Shown: in pieces, positions 31,782 to 46,640 of the stretch
Layout of the letters: every line of letters begins with the position of its first letter
Numbering within the stretch: the stretch's first letter is position 1
Assembly: GCA_034687125.1 (NCBI GenBank)
Contig: JAQGBZ010000176.1
Location: 62,001-126,000 of the forward strand
Origin: Neelides folsomi
Taxonomy: Eukaryota > Arthropoda > Collembola > Neelipleona > Neelidae
DNA length: 64,000 bases
Direction: 5' to 3'
The notes under the pieces: generated by a model
The model's database searches: none
Told to the model about the DNA's origin: nothing
What the model saw: only the letters and a program-made list of their open reading frames with translations
Made by a program: the position numbers and the translations under genes

Positions 31782-34700
31782 ATGGATTCATCTCAACAGG
31801 ATAGGATTAAACCGCTTCGATTAAAGCTTGACATATTTACTCCAAAGGAAGCGTTCAAATTCAGCAATGGGAAAATTAGGAGTAATTTATCAGGTATTGG
31901 TCGCAACTTTATTAATCATGGTCAGATAAAATATACTTGGATTTGTTACTGGATGAGGAATTTGCAATATTGCAAAAATTCCCATTGTCTCTTATAGAAC
32001 AAATTGTCAATGATGCCAGGAATGGAATCGAACGTGAAGACCTCACAGAGGATGACGAAAACGCCTTGTTTCAAGTTTTGGATCTCGACGAAGGAATTGA
32101 TTTTGGGCCTGCCATTTTAAAAGGCGAGATTGAATACGATGATCTCCCACAGCCCTTTTTAACCGAGGAAGAGAAAACGTTGCCCAACTCAATGAAAGAA
32201 TTGCTAATTATGAAGCACAAATGTAAATTGGTTGGTCGGTTTGATATCATTCCCAGGGATATTCTTACGGATATTTTGGATCCTCCGGGGAGGGACGGAA
32301 CAGATTTTCCTGGAATTATGATTATCGGATCGACGGAGAACCCTTGGAATTTTATTGTTCATCCGCCTGAAGACTACGAACGATTGTACATTCTCTCCCA
32401 TTGGCTTACTCACATGTTTGAGTCCGATGCCCTCGAGAAGTTCGATTATGCAAAGGGACCAAAGCCATTATTACATCAGCTTGTTGTCGCTTATTGCAAT
32501 TACAGAAATACTTGGAACCGGGCAATGATTGAGAAGATTTACAAGGATGAAAGATATCAAGTCAACTTCATTGATTTTGGACGCAGTGAATGCATAATGA
32601 GAACACAGTAATGAACATTATCCATATCCATATTAAATATTATAAATTCATATTCATATACAATTGTAAGTTAATATAATTATTTTTTAATTATTTCTTC
32701 GTAATTGTTATTTTAAAGGATTCGTCGTCTTCCAACTGGCATTACACACATTTCTCCCTACTGTTTGAATGCCAAACTTGACAATGTAGAAATTCCACCT
32801 GGATGTGAAATTTTCAAGGCTTTTGTTGGCCCCCAACTGGCCTGTTTCGTCTCCGTGGGTCAAAAGGTCAAATTTGTGAATAAGGGCATTGATGCTGAGG
32901 GAAATTTGGCTCTTGAGATGTTTGTCCACACGGTGGATGCATGGGTCGACGTGAACAAAGTCATGAGGAAATCAATTGCGACCTTGTTGGAACAAATGTC
33001 CCCAGCTAAGAAATTAATGATCCCTTCACTTAGAGACAGCCTAACTTCGGTAATAATATTAACTAATATTTATTAATTTAAAATACATTATAAAACACTG
33101 ATATATTTGACAAATAAATCTTAATATGTCAAAAATAAATATAAAGCCACTTATACCTATATAAGAGTAGTATATAGTATCAAATCAATCACTATAATAT
33201 ATAATAATAATGTGTATGTAATAATTATCTGATTTTTTTACATTTTTACATTGGTAAATTGGCTAATATTAATTATCAAATATTTTTAGTTTCTCTCGAA
33301 GGATGAAGTCGAGTTAAAAGTTCTCAGAGAAGTTCCTGATAAAAGTCTCAAAAGATTCAAAATCGGTCACATTACCAACATACACAATTTCTTTGTTGAT
33401 GTTATCTCTGACGAAGAAGAAACCCAAAAGAGAATTTTGACCGAGACGCTTGATTCGTTTTACAATCCAACTATTCGAAAATTTTTCAAAGTGGTAAGCT
33501 AAAAATCATTTTTAATCCAATTCTAAATCATTAATTACTTTTATTAATGTCTACTAATTGTGTTGATAAAATGAAACATTTTGTGATTTTTTAGAGGACG
33601 GAGAATATCATCAAAGACAAGATCTATGTGTACAATTGTCCCTATAAAGATGAATGGTTTCGAGTAAGGGCCCTCGACTATAACCAAGTCACTGGGAATT
33701 ACGGAGTTTTATTTGTCGATTATGGAGAGATTAAATATGTCGAGAAGGAGAATTTGTGGGAGAGTCATCCCAATTTGGGATTATTTCAACCCCTCACTTT
33801 AAATTGCTCCCTCATCAATGTGAAACCTTTATTAAGCGAATCTGATCATTCCCAAGAGGCGACGAATCGATTTAAAGAATTAGCAGTTGGAAGAACCTTC
33901 ATTGGCGTTTGTTTAAATATCCACGTTCCAGAGCCAGGTTCACATACCGAGAGTCAATTGATCTATCAAGTAGTGTTGATTGAGGAAGATCCAACACAGA
34001 AAGATTTGTCAATTCAAGCCCAATTATTCAATGAAAATCTTGTGGATAGTGATGGAATTGCGTACGTGTTAAATTTATTTAATGATAAATTATTAGATTT
34101 AATTATTAAATTCACTCAATTTTGTTTATCCCTTTAGTTGTGGATATCCGAATATGTTTGATGAAATTTTCAAGGCTTTACGAACTCCTTTGGTTGCCAG
34201 CGAATGCATGGAAAAATTCGACGAGGAATTGGCTGAGATGGCAAAAAATGAATCGGTGAAACTCGGAGTTCGAGGGAAAAGTTCTAATCGTAATTTAAGA
34301 TTAAACGGGCCTAAAAATATCGAATTATCTAATGTAATTGGAGGGATCGATTACAAACCAGAACAGGACAAGGTTTCCACTACATTGAGATCCTGGTTCC
34401 TTTCCAAAAGCGGTGAGTCAATTTTTTAATTATCATTTTGAATATTTTATTGTTACAGATTTTTAATATTTTATTGTAGTTATGATAAACCATAAGTTTT
34501 TTATTGGATATTTAGATTCTGCTCATCATTTGCCTATCGAATTACGAAGAAAACTTGGTTGGATTAATATTTCCACCGTTTGTTCCATGAGTTGCTTTTA
34601 CATTCATCTTCAAAGAGACGCGGAAAATCTCAATACACTCATGGAAGTTTTGGACCAACATGTTGAAGTTCTTCCTCCAGTTAAATGGTGGGAGATTTGT

Positions 34701-35501
34701 CTTGGATCGACTGTGGCTGCTTTTGTATCACTTGAAATCACCAGGAAGAATGTTTGGCAAAGAGGATTTGTTAGTGAGGTTAAACATCTCAGAGATAAGG
34801 GAATCGTTAAGGTAATTTATACCAATAAGATTACATTCGAATTACATACGTAAGCTACTATTCAAATATTAACATTGGCATAGTTGAAAGTTTACGTCTT
34901 TTAAATATTTTTATTAAATATTTTTTTAAATTTAAAATTTTCATATTCTAAATGATTATTTTAATAGGTGGTTCTTGTGGATTTTGGAATTGAAGAAACC
35001 GTGGAATTTAAATTTGTCCGACATTTGCCAAAGTACTTGGAATTAATTCCAGGCTTTGCTTATCGCGTTCATCTCCAAGTGAAAGACCTTTGGCCCTCGG
35101 CGAACAAAGGATGGACAGAAGAAGCAAACAACCATTTTCGGAGTTATCTCATTGGTTGGAATACTATGTTGCCCGTTTATTACGCCGTTGTGCCCAAAAA
35201 TTCCACTTGCATCCAACTTTCGGGATTCGGAGAAGAATTGAATTTGAACCGGAGCACATATGAATGGTCAGCAGCTAAAAATGACGAGCCTTCAAACCTC
35301 CCTGCTGGAATTGTGAGCAGCACATTCACGACCATGAGAAAACACCCAATGGCTTCTAATCTTTTCAAATCTCTCGGAATTGAAGTTTTTTATCAAATTT
35401 TCGAAAGGAGAATCGAAAAATATTCTTTTGCTCCTATTTGGGATTCCATTCTGACAAACGGTCTGGCTCGTTATGCTAGACCGACAAAGAATTTTTTTTA
35501 A
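31782..35501 (+). CDS. Multi-Tudor domain protein (probable germline/piRNA-pathway factor)
   Basis: Tudor domains bind methylated arginines, typically on Piwi proteins, in germ granules. Exons: 31782–31881 (or –31893), 31926–32607, 32719–33049, 33290–33493, 33595–34061, 34138–34412, 34516–34811, 34968–35501; about 962 residues. Three extended Tudor modules are visible from their aromatic/acidic cores: YQVNFIDFGRSECIMRTQIR with RRLP, YGVLFVDYGEIKYVEKENLW, and KVVLVDFGIEETVEFKFVRHLP. Each is preceded by a staphylococcal-nuclease-like half. A degenerate module may lie around IGHITNIHNFFVDVISDEEE. There is no helicase, KH, RING or MYND domain in the visible protein. The first intron is very short (44 bases with donor GTAATT, 32 with donor GTATTG), so the N-terminus is the least certain part. 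I cannot say which TDRD subfamily it belongs to. Confidence 0.85.
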
Positions 35502-36941
35502 TTATTCAAACTTACCGCTATTTAGCTGTATCTGCATTGTCATATTACATCTTTTTAGTATATAATATAATTACAATCGATTGTTTTTTCTTCTACAAAT
35601 TATTTATTTTATTACTTCTATTTTATATGCATCACTTGAATTTTTTATTGTATATTAATTTTTTATTTGATACTTAAAATATGAATGGGATACATATGTT
35701 ATATAACACATGATATAAGGTTTCTTGTAGCTTAAATGCTTTCTTTGTTTCTTGTCTATAAAGAATTTGTAACCTTATATTTCGCTCCTTGTTAATTTTG
35801 TTTTGTTTAACTTTTGAAAATATACATGTATTTACCATTACTATCTTTATATGAATTTGTATTAGTTTCAGATAGTTATTTTATGATTTTACGACTTCCA
35901 ATTATAAAACATTATCATTTATGTCTTACAATTAGTTATTTTATTAAAAAATCGTCATATTTTTATTAATTGTACAATATTCAAGTTTAATATATGCTTA
36001 ACGAAATTGAGTACATAATTGTTGTTTTTACTTGAATTTCAATGATGTTTACCAAATTAGTTTTCTTCGTTTCCTTTAAATGTTTTCTTGTATTTCATCC
36101 ATTATTATCAATTTTACATGTTAGTAGTAGTTATAAGTTATAATATGTGAAATTGAGTAAATCTCAAAATGCTTACTAAAAATTTAACTCTTCATTGTTA
36201 TTTATCATACATACAATATGAGCATACATACATCCATAGATAGAGTACATAACTACATTACATCTGCTACATTAGGTGAAGATTATAAAAAATGCCAATT
36301 AGTTAACACACTAAAAAAGCATTTACAAAGAACATTTTATTATGCTATTGCTGTATCTTTAGAATACATGTGCGATGATAACTTTGATTGAAATAGGATC
36401 TTATAACTTATAACTAATTAATAATTAGGTAATATATATTAATGCTAACTTTTCACATGACGTTCATGCAGAAAGAAAAGGGGAGGATGAAAAATCCTTT
36501 TCCAGTGCAATGAAGATAAAACATCATTCTGGGACTTCTCTTTGAGAGGGGGAGAATTCCCATCATTCAATATCAAACACTTTAACCCTTTGGCTTTTAG
36601 CCTTTTACTAAAACCCTTTTAGTGGACTTCCAATTGCGGGTCTTTAATATTTGATAATCAATGGCAAAGGTCAATAATAAAGTATCTAGTTTATGTATAT
36701 ACTATTAGACACAATTTTTGTTTTGATACTAAAATTATATGTTAATTCAAACGAATGTAAATTGTTAATGCTAAAAGTGAATGGAAATTATAACAAGAAC
36801 ATGAGAAAGATAAATTAAATTGAAGACTCCTTTTAATCTTCACCGTTTAGGTAATATTAATTTGTTATTATAACAATATCATAAAATTCATTTCTAATAA
36901 GCAAATTAAAATTAATCGTTAAATGCCTGACAAATTAGAAT
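35502..36941. other. AT-rich intergenic region
   Basis: Holds the Tudor-gene 3' untranslated region and the TAB1 upstream region. No open frame or repeat that I can support. A short GC-richer patch near 36,470–36,640 has no recognised function. Confidence 0.5.
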
Positions 36942-38746
36942 ATGTCAAGTTCGGGAATGGACTACCTCGGTCTTCCTTTAACGTCAACTTCTGATTCCTC
37001 TTCTTGGACGGATGACCTCCCAATCTGCAACGAAACTGGTATTTATTTTTATTTATCAAATTACAATATTAGTTATTTACTAAATATTAAGTTAATTAAT
37101 TGGTTGGACTGTCCAGGTGTTGGATTCTCTCCTAACCAAATTTATCGCCGCGATGGGTATAGAAACAGTGAACATGAGCTTGAAGACCAAAGTTTTCATT
37201 TTCGCCCTGATGACCAAACAGCCCTTTACGGAGTATTCGACGGTCATTGCGGATCTCGAGCCGCAAATTTTGCAGTTCAGAGGATTCCAGCTGAAATATT
37301 ACTTGGCCAATTGTCGGAGGAGAGTACCGAAGAGGAAATCCATGAAGTTCTTCAACAAGCCTTCTTTTCCGTAGAAAGAGAATTCTTTGCCGATACGATC
37401 GGACAGAGTTTGGCCGAAAGAACTGCACTTATATCCGAAATTTCTGGTATGAAAGTGTTTATTATTTATTAACCTAAATAAATACAGATATATTAGGTAA
37501 CTAAGATTTTAAATTCATGTTAAATAGACGTTATGAAAATCGACGAGTCGATCAAAGATTATCCCGAATTACAAACTAGATTAGAAGCTCTCAACAGAGA
37601 CGTGGCTTCTGGAACAACGGCTGTAAGTTTGGACAGATTTTATGATTTTTTAAATTTTATATTATGGGCTTATTCCTTGTAGAAATCATTTACTAATATT
37701 TTTCTTAAATTCTGTAGATTGTAGTTTTGATATTCAACGGGAAAATATATGTTTCAAATGTCGGGGATAGCCGTGCCTTAATCTGCAGAGTTGATCCCAA
37801 TAATGTTCTTCGTGTCATCCAACTCTCTACGGATCATGACCTCACGAACGAGGAGGAATTGGGAAGAATTAGAAGACTGGGGATTGATCCAGCGAACCTT
37901 AGAAATCGCCTTGGAAGCCAAGACAAAACCCGGTGCCTTGGAAATTACCTCGTAAAGGGTGGATACAAAGAAATGGACCACTTACGAGGAGCTTTGGGTG
38001 AACCAGTTATAGCTCAACCTGATATTTACCCTTCGGTCACCCTCGACGACTCCTGTCAATTCCTCATTCTTTTTTCCAATGGGCTTGTGAGAGCCTTTGG
38101 GGAAGCTTTCCAGTCAAATCAAGTCAATATTCATCTTACGCAAATGATCATTGATGAATTCAAAGTACAATCGACGCTCAATGGTGTTGCGCAAGCAGGT
38201 ACACTTAATCAAAATAATGTTAAATGTAACAATGATGAGTTAGTTGGTCTGTTAGTCACATATAATTATTTTTATTTCAAAATTTTGTAAAAGTATTTTC
38301 CATTTATGATTTTATTTTTTTCAGTCGTAGACAAGGTGTCTCGAGCTCACCACGAAACATTTACAACGAGACCAAATCATGGGAAGAGGGACGACATGAC
38401 GCTACTAATAAGAAACTTCAATCATCCACTTCCACGCAGTCAGAATTTGTATGAATCAGTTAACAGCGATTCCCCAACAAATAGGAGGAGGCCGCCGAAT
38501 CATTTTGATGTGTCCATTTCCACCATGATTGGAGACAATCTTTCGGATACCACGAGCACTGAGTCTGATTTCCCTCCAAATCTCAATGTGATTCCACTTG
38601 ATCAAGACGGGCGAGTTGAGCCATATGTTGACTTCGCTAATTACTTCAACGCTGTTGAATCCGATCCTGGGCTTGTTGATTATTTCAATAAACTGTTGGA
38701 CCCAGAAATGACACTGAGCCCTATAGATGAAACCGGGAGCTCGTGA
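36942..38746 (+). CDS. TAB1: TAK1-binding protein TAB1 (PP2C-like)
   Basis: TAB1 is the activating partner of the kinase TAK1 in immune, TGF-beta and stress signalling. It has a PP2C fold and a C-terminal TAK1-binding segment. Exons 36942–37038, 37117–37446, 37528–37622, 37718–38198 and 38325–38746 give 474 residues. The N-terminus carries LPICNETG and VGFSPNQIYRRDGY. The PP2C-like domain has LYGVFDGHCGSRAANF (DGH at about 74–76), NVGDSRALICRV, LTNEEELGRIRRLG and GKRDDMTLLIRNF. The extreme C-terminus, DGRVEPYVDFANYF at about 429–442, matches the TAK1-binding motif of TAB1, which identifies the gene against ordinary PP2C phosphatases. Vertebrate TAB1 is catalytically dead; this copy keeps part of the active-site signature (see findings). 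Confidence 0.93.
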
Positions 38747-38801
38747 AATTAAAAACCTCTTTATTAAAAACTATTTTTCTATAAAGTTGTTTTAATTTTT
38801 A

Positions 38802-38807
38802 AATAAA
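38802..38807 (+). terminator. Polyadenylation signal of TAB1
   Basis: AATAAA lies 55 bases after the TAB1 stop codon. Confidence 0.55.
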
Positions 38808-38814
38808 CCTTCCG

Positions 38815-39025
38815 TTGAACTTCACCGAGTACGACCGGCGGACTTACAGAGTTGACGGATTCAACTTCGACCATACTCCGTCCTCCACATTTACAATGCA
38901 TGAGAAGAATTCGGATGACAATGATGATAAGCTATGGGGAATACTACATGCGTCGCTACATGATGAAGATCGACAGGGCGGGAAACAATTTATTTAATGA
39001 TCTCGAATCCCAGAAAGCGAGATAT
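38815..39025 (+). other. Compact open frames just after TAB1, possible broken exon or gene fragment
   Basis: Two overlapping frames are open here. One reads FTEYDRRTYRVDGFNFDHTP onward to a stop at 38995–38997; the frame one base later becomes protein-like further right (SYGEYYMRRYMMKIDRAG, then NNLFNDLESQ) and stops at 39023–39025. GC content is higher than in the neighbouring sequence. A single coding segment with a frameshift near 38,930 would explain both, but no family is recognised and no splice sites frame it. Confidence 0.25.
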
Positions 39026-40670
39026 TAAAAAGGGACGAATGATCTATTCAAAATGACTGGCTATTCTGATGCCACGAGGAAGGACCCTCATGAAGCGGCT
39101 CTCTGAGCTTATACTGATAGGTAAAGATGGGTCAAAATATTTTCTCAAATTGATCAAAAGCGTCAAGAACATTATATTTTCCAATGAAATAAGATTAAAA
39201 TTCAATATTCGCATATGTGTATACTATAATTTGCACAATATGTGATTTGAATAAATTAATTTTTAATACTATTAATACCTACATGTGTAATTACATGACT
39301 TATATCAATCTCGGTTAGTGTCAACCTCGGTTAAGATCACCAAAATTGATGTATCCCTTGAAGTTGATCTTATCCGAGGTCGAGTGTATCTTATATGGGG
39401 ATTATTGCGACATTTTTGGGGGATTGATCGTTCTTTGAATTGCAATGGTCAGAAAGGGATGATATCCAATACCCAATATACGTATTAGTTAAATTGGTTA
39501 AGGATTTAGATTCTAATTATGTGAAAATACCTTTGTTATGTTGACAAATTTGCTATTTAAAATATATTGCCATACATTAGCAAAATAGCTTTTAATCTCT
39601 CACTTGCATATTATATAAGTAGCATGTATTTATAATAGTACGACCTACACATAGCTTAAAGTTAGATTTAATGTTATGATACACATTTAAAAGCACCACT
39701 ATTTCATGTTTTTAATAAAAAAAAAGTTTATTAATACATATATGTTACTATTACATATAATTAATTAATTCTTGATTTCGAGACAGCTTGTTATATAAAT
39801 GAGTAATATTGAATGTTATTTTAATTGTTAAAGTAATCACGAATAAAAAACAATTGAATTGAAGTATAATTATTTTATTTAAAGAACATTAAATGGCATA
39901 TTAACTATTTACTCTCACGTTTAACAGAATTAGAATTAAACTATATTATAAAATAATTAATTTATATAACTATTATAAAATCCTATTTTTTTCTCATAAA
40001 CATACCTAATTACGTCGGTATTAATCTTGTGATTATAAATTATTAAATTTCTATATCTATTTATTCACCTCATCTACAACCAATAGTACATATATCACAA
40101 AAATAAGCATCATATCATAAGCCAATCATATTAAGATAGTTTTCATCATCTTTATATAATCATTTGTTATTAATTCTCGTTAAAACATGGGCCTGAGGAG
40201 CTCAATATGCAGACAAAGGAAGTTGAACGTCGAATAAGTTGGCTCTGACAATTACCATTAGTGAATGCCCTCATAGTTAAAGCATCCAAGGTGTGTAGCG
40301 GAGGAATTGGTTCACATTAAACATCTGAATGGACATTATCAATTCTAATGAGGAACTAATGAGACTTCCAGTTGGAGTCGAATAATAATGGAAACCTCTT
40401 TAAACCTATTCCTCCTGTGTTGGAGGTGTTTGAGTCTGCGGAATGAGCCTTCCCTATCTCTCGCCTGTAATCCAAATCTTCGTTCCCAGTTCTTCTTTTT
40501 CTATAGGGTTCATATGGGCGTTGGCAGAGCTCAAATACGAAGTGGATCTGTAACATTCCAACTAATTTTCCTCCTGTGATTCCTGATCTTGATTCATATT
40601 TAAGTCATCATTTAATTACATTTACTTATCAGAGCTGATTTTACTTATTAAGTTTACTTAAAACTGTCCA
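39026..40670. other. AT-rich intergenic region before V-ATPase B
   Basis: No supported gene. It contains an imperfect inverted repeat at 39321–39383 and a moderately GC-rich patch at about 40,190–40,560 that could hold untranslated exons of the V-ATPase gene. Otherwise A/T-rich. Confidence 0.45.
39321..39383. repeat. Imperfect inverted repeat, 18-base arms
   Basis: The segment 39321–39338 matches the reverse complement of 39366–39383 at 16 of 18 positions, with a 27-base spacer. A third, directly repeated partial copy starts at 39305. No coding potential around it. Confidence 0.5.
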
Positions 40671-42972
<2,302 letters not shown>

Positions 42973-45900
42973 GCAAGCACGTTAAATTACTTAAGGTACA
43001 AGAATATATAGTGATGATATTAGTCTTCGTTCATGTGAAAAATGTAGTAAGAATGCTAGAAATTACTTGTACCTATATGTTAAATTCTAAGTTTATTCTT
43101 CTTCCTTTCAAGTCAAATAATTAGAGATTTTCTCATTAAGTCATAATCATTAAAATAGTATTTTGAGAAATTAAATTGCAAAATATAATAAAGAATACCT
43201 TGTGAGCAATAAAATTCATTGATTCAAATCTCATATAAACATATAAGTATACACATACCATTTACATTTGGCATTGTCATATTAAATTACCAATTTTCCT
43301 ACCTGTACAATATTCTGCATATTTGTATTCAGTTAACAGTATGTCTAGATATGAATACATTATAATTCCTTTAAGGAACACAGAGTAGACAAAATATTTG
43401 AAAATACATTTAGGTAAATAAATCCATTTGTGTAACATTTAGCCGACTGTCCACCTAATCAATAAATGTGTGAGGTGTTTATTAATGTATTGAGGTGAAA
43501 GCGAGTTGGTTTAAGGAATTCGGCGTGTGCCGAAGAAGTCTTGAATGGTGAAGTTCATAGTGACATAATGAGGGAAGGAGGAAGGGGAGCGGCGTGGGAA
43601 TCTGATGCAAACTTTGTTGATGACGGAGGTTGGGCAAAGAGCGTTAGTGGGTCACCTTTAGTTGCAATAACCATGAATAAGGACCGATGTTGCATGGAGG
43701 AGGTGGCTAGCCTTGGCTGCCATCCCTTCTCTTGAGTGCATCGACTTCCTCGACCCTCCCCTGCGAGTGTGAAATCCCCAAAAAGCGACGTTGGGTTGCC
43801 CACGGGTCAGCCGGATGTCGCAATCCCCCCATTGGCCCCACACTCGTTCAACTTCGCAATGTGGACAGAGACCTCCGTCAAAAAACCTTTGATTTGATCT
43901 CCTCAATTCCTTCGACCCATATGACAACAATTAAACACAACTCTCATTATTACCCGACATATTCACATTTTAAAGACTCAATTAACAATTATAATTACTA
44001 GTAAATTATTAGTAAATATAATTAAATAATACATTAAAGAGAAAATATGAGACTATTATTCACCTGAATATCATATGAGTTAATACAAACTAACTTTAAG
44101 AATTCTCTCATTTCTTGTCGAGTAATAATAACTGTAATGAGCTTTAATTACTTCCGAATATGTCCCAGAAAAATTTTCAATTTCAATTTCAATTATTATA
44201 TAAATACTTAGTAATTTTAAATTACATTAGTTAGGCTAAATTCTCATTTTCATTTAATCTAAAAGTAAGAACCAGATTCCAACACGTATTACTAATATGG
44301 AGTAAATAATTAAATCATAAGTCGGCACACTTTCAAATCTCAATAGAACAACCCATACACAAAATTGAACTTATTGTAATGTTTTACGGCACCTATAAAG
44401 CCTATAATATTAATGTGTATATCCTTCGTGTGAATGTGGATCTTATGATTATGCAATTTTGTAAAAAGCATTTTATGCGTATCAAGACTTGCACATATCT
44501 ACTTTATAATCATTGCTTTGAAACAAATGAGAATCTTCCCTGTGACATGTGTACTTGAAATGGGGAAATAATTTCCGAATTGTCCAATTGACTCAATTTT
44601 TCTCAAACTGTAATTCTCAGGAGGCTGTGGAGTTTCCTCCCGTATTCATTACTGTGTATAATAATGGACAGAATCTGGATTGGATCTTACATGCATGTAA
44701 GATCCAATGCGTGAGTGTAAATATAGTAATTTGGGAAACTGATTCAATGAAAGAAATTTAAAGTGAGTTAAATATGAAGTTAACGTATAGCCAAGGGTAG
44801 TTTAATTAAAAGGGAAGGTGAGTGAGTTTCGAGTGCAAGTTCAACAACTCAATTATTAAATCTAATTTAATGAACTTCTAATTCAACCCCATTAACTTCT
44901 TATATAATCCTTATAGATCCCCATTGATGAACCCAGGATTATTTCACTATATTAAATAAAATATAGCGTGAGACATTTCCTCTTTCCGCTTCACGTTTGT
45001 CATTGCCACCATCTCTGCGTTTCCCATCGTGACGTTAAATATGTTTTATATTATTAAATAATTTTCTGTAAGGGTCATGGAAAAGCTAAATTTATTTTAA
45101 ATAATAACAACAACAATAAAATTAAGAAATTCCCATTTTTCGTGTGTGACATTCGATGAGTGTTGTTTATTTATACATGACATGTAAATTTATTACACGT
45201 ACAAATTCAAAAAATTTAAAAATGTATATGTAATTATTCCTTTAAAACGGATTCATAAGTAGAATTTAATACAGGGTGACTTTAATACATAACTAGTACA
45301 TTTAATTTAAGTATATACACATAGAATTTTATATATTAAATAATTTCGTTCCTATTCAGTTAATATGTATGGTATTTTATATTTTAATAATGATTATTAT
45401 AATGGAAGAATAATTTCCGTTTATTCTAACTTTATGGATGCGGATGCACGGTTAAGATGGTTTTAAATGAAATGTATCAAATGATTGATCATGAGAAAGA
45501 AAATAAATTACATGCATTTGAGAGATTTAAATTTCATTAGTCAAATTGTGTGAAGATGTATGACGTCTTTCCTCATTGTTAAGATTTATATATTCATTTA
45601 TGTTCAACATATTAAAGACACTTCCTTTATAAACCTCAATACAAATATGATCTACGCACATGCCTTAAATTTTCCTTTCTATATTACATACATACATGCA
45701 TATAAGTACATGTACTTCTACACGTTCTTTCGATTGTTGAAATATATATCAGCACTTGTTACATAAAGCATACAGGAATCTTACAATTAGTCGATGAAAT
45801 GATTGAAAAGATGTTTTTGTAAGCCCAAGGGATCTGTCGTGAGAGAGAAATTGATTGAGTAATCTTACACCTAATAACAAGTAGACAATGATATGCAAGT

Positions 45901-46640
45901 TAACAAAATAAAACCATTGTTGCTATCATAATGCAGGGCAAAATAAGGTCAATGGAGTTAAGGGCAAAAGAAGGAATTGGGGGTTGTATTAATCTACGTA
46001 TGTTGAAATGTGGAAGTTCATTTAACCGATTAAGTTTTAAGTTTTAATGGACCATTAGCTGATTACTGAGATAAGGAAGGTTTTAATTCCCTCAAGACAT
46101 GAAGATAAATATATATTATACACAGTTAATATAAAAATCAGGGATATGATTTCATTTTAATTCATTTAGACAAATTCACTTCTTCATTTGTACATAGGAA
46201 GAAGTGATGGGAAGTTTGGAATATCTGGAGAATCTTGAAGAGTTGAAAGAACATTTAATATGTACAGGTACAGATATGTATAAATGTATATATGAAAGTG
46301 TATGAAATATTTGATTTGGGGTGAATTGTCGTTCCTTTCCCCTCACCCAAAGAATTCTTTGGCAACCAGAACGTGAGGAAACTGAGAGTGGCGATGAGGA
46401 GGAGACGTTCCCCATAATACCCCAACACTCACCTCACAAATCCGATCATTTCGGCTGGAATTCCTCTAACTAACTCGACTCAACTCATCACATTCAATCG
46501 TGCATCGCACAAGGGAACATCGCTTTCCTCGCTCGTCCCTTAAATTTCATTTCCGATAGGAGGGGGATCGGTGCAAGTGACATTTGTGGAAACTGAAAGT
46601 GGATTGAGAAAAATAAGTGTCGGCATAAGACGGCTTCAAG
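42973..46640. other. Intergenic region with a GC-richer island
   Basis: An AATAAA at 43208–43213 may end the V-ATPase B transcript. The block 43,500–43,930 is clearly less AT-rich and has open frames on both strands without any domain I know; it may be a promoter or untranslated exon. A perfect 30-base palindrome sits at 44679–44708. The last 200 bases (46,430–46,640) are GC-richer and are probably the GPAM promoter and leader. Confidence 0.45.
44679..44708. repeat. Perfect 30-base palindrome
   Basis: Each 15-base half is the exact reverse complement of the other with no spacer (centre between 44693 and 44694, core ACATGCATGT). It could extrude as a cruciform or bind a dimeric protein. It lies in intergenic DNA. 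Confidence 0.85.
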
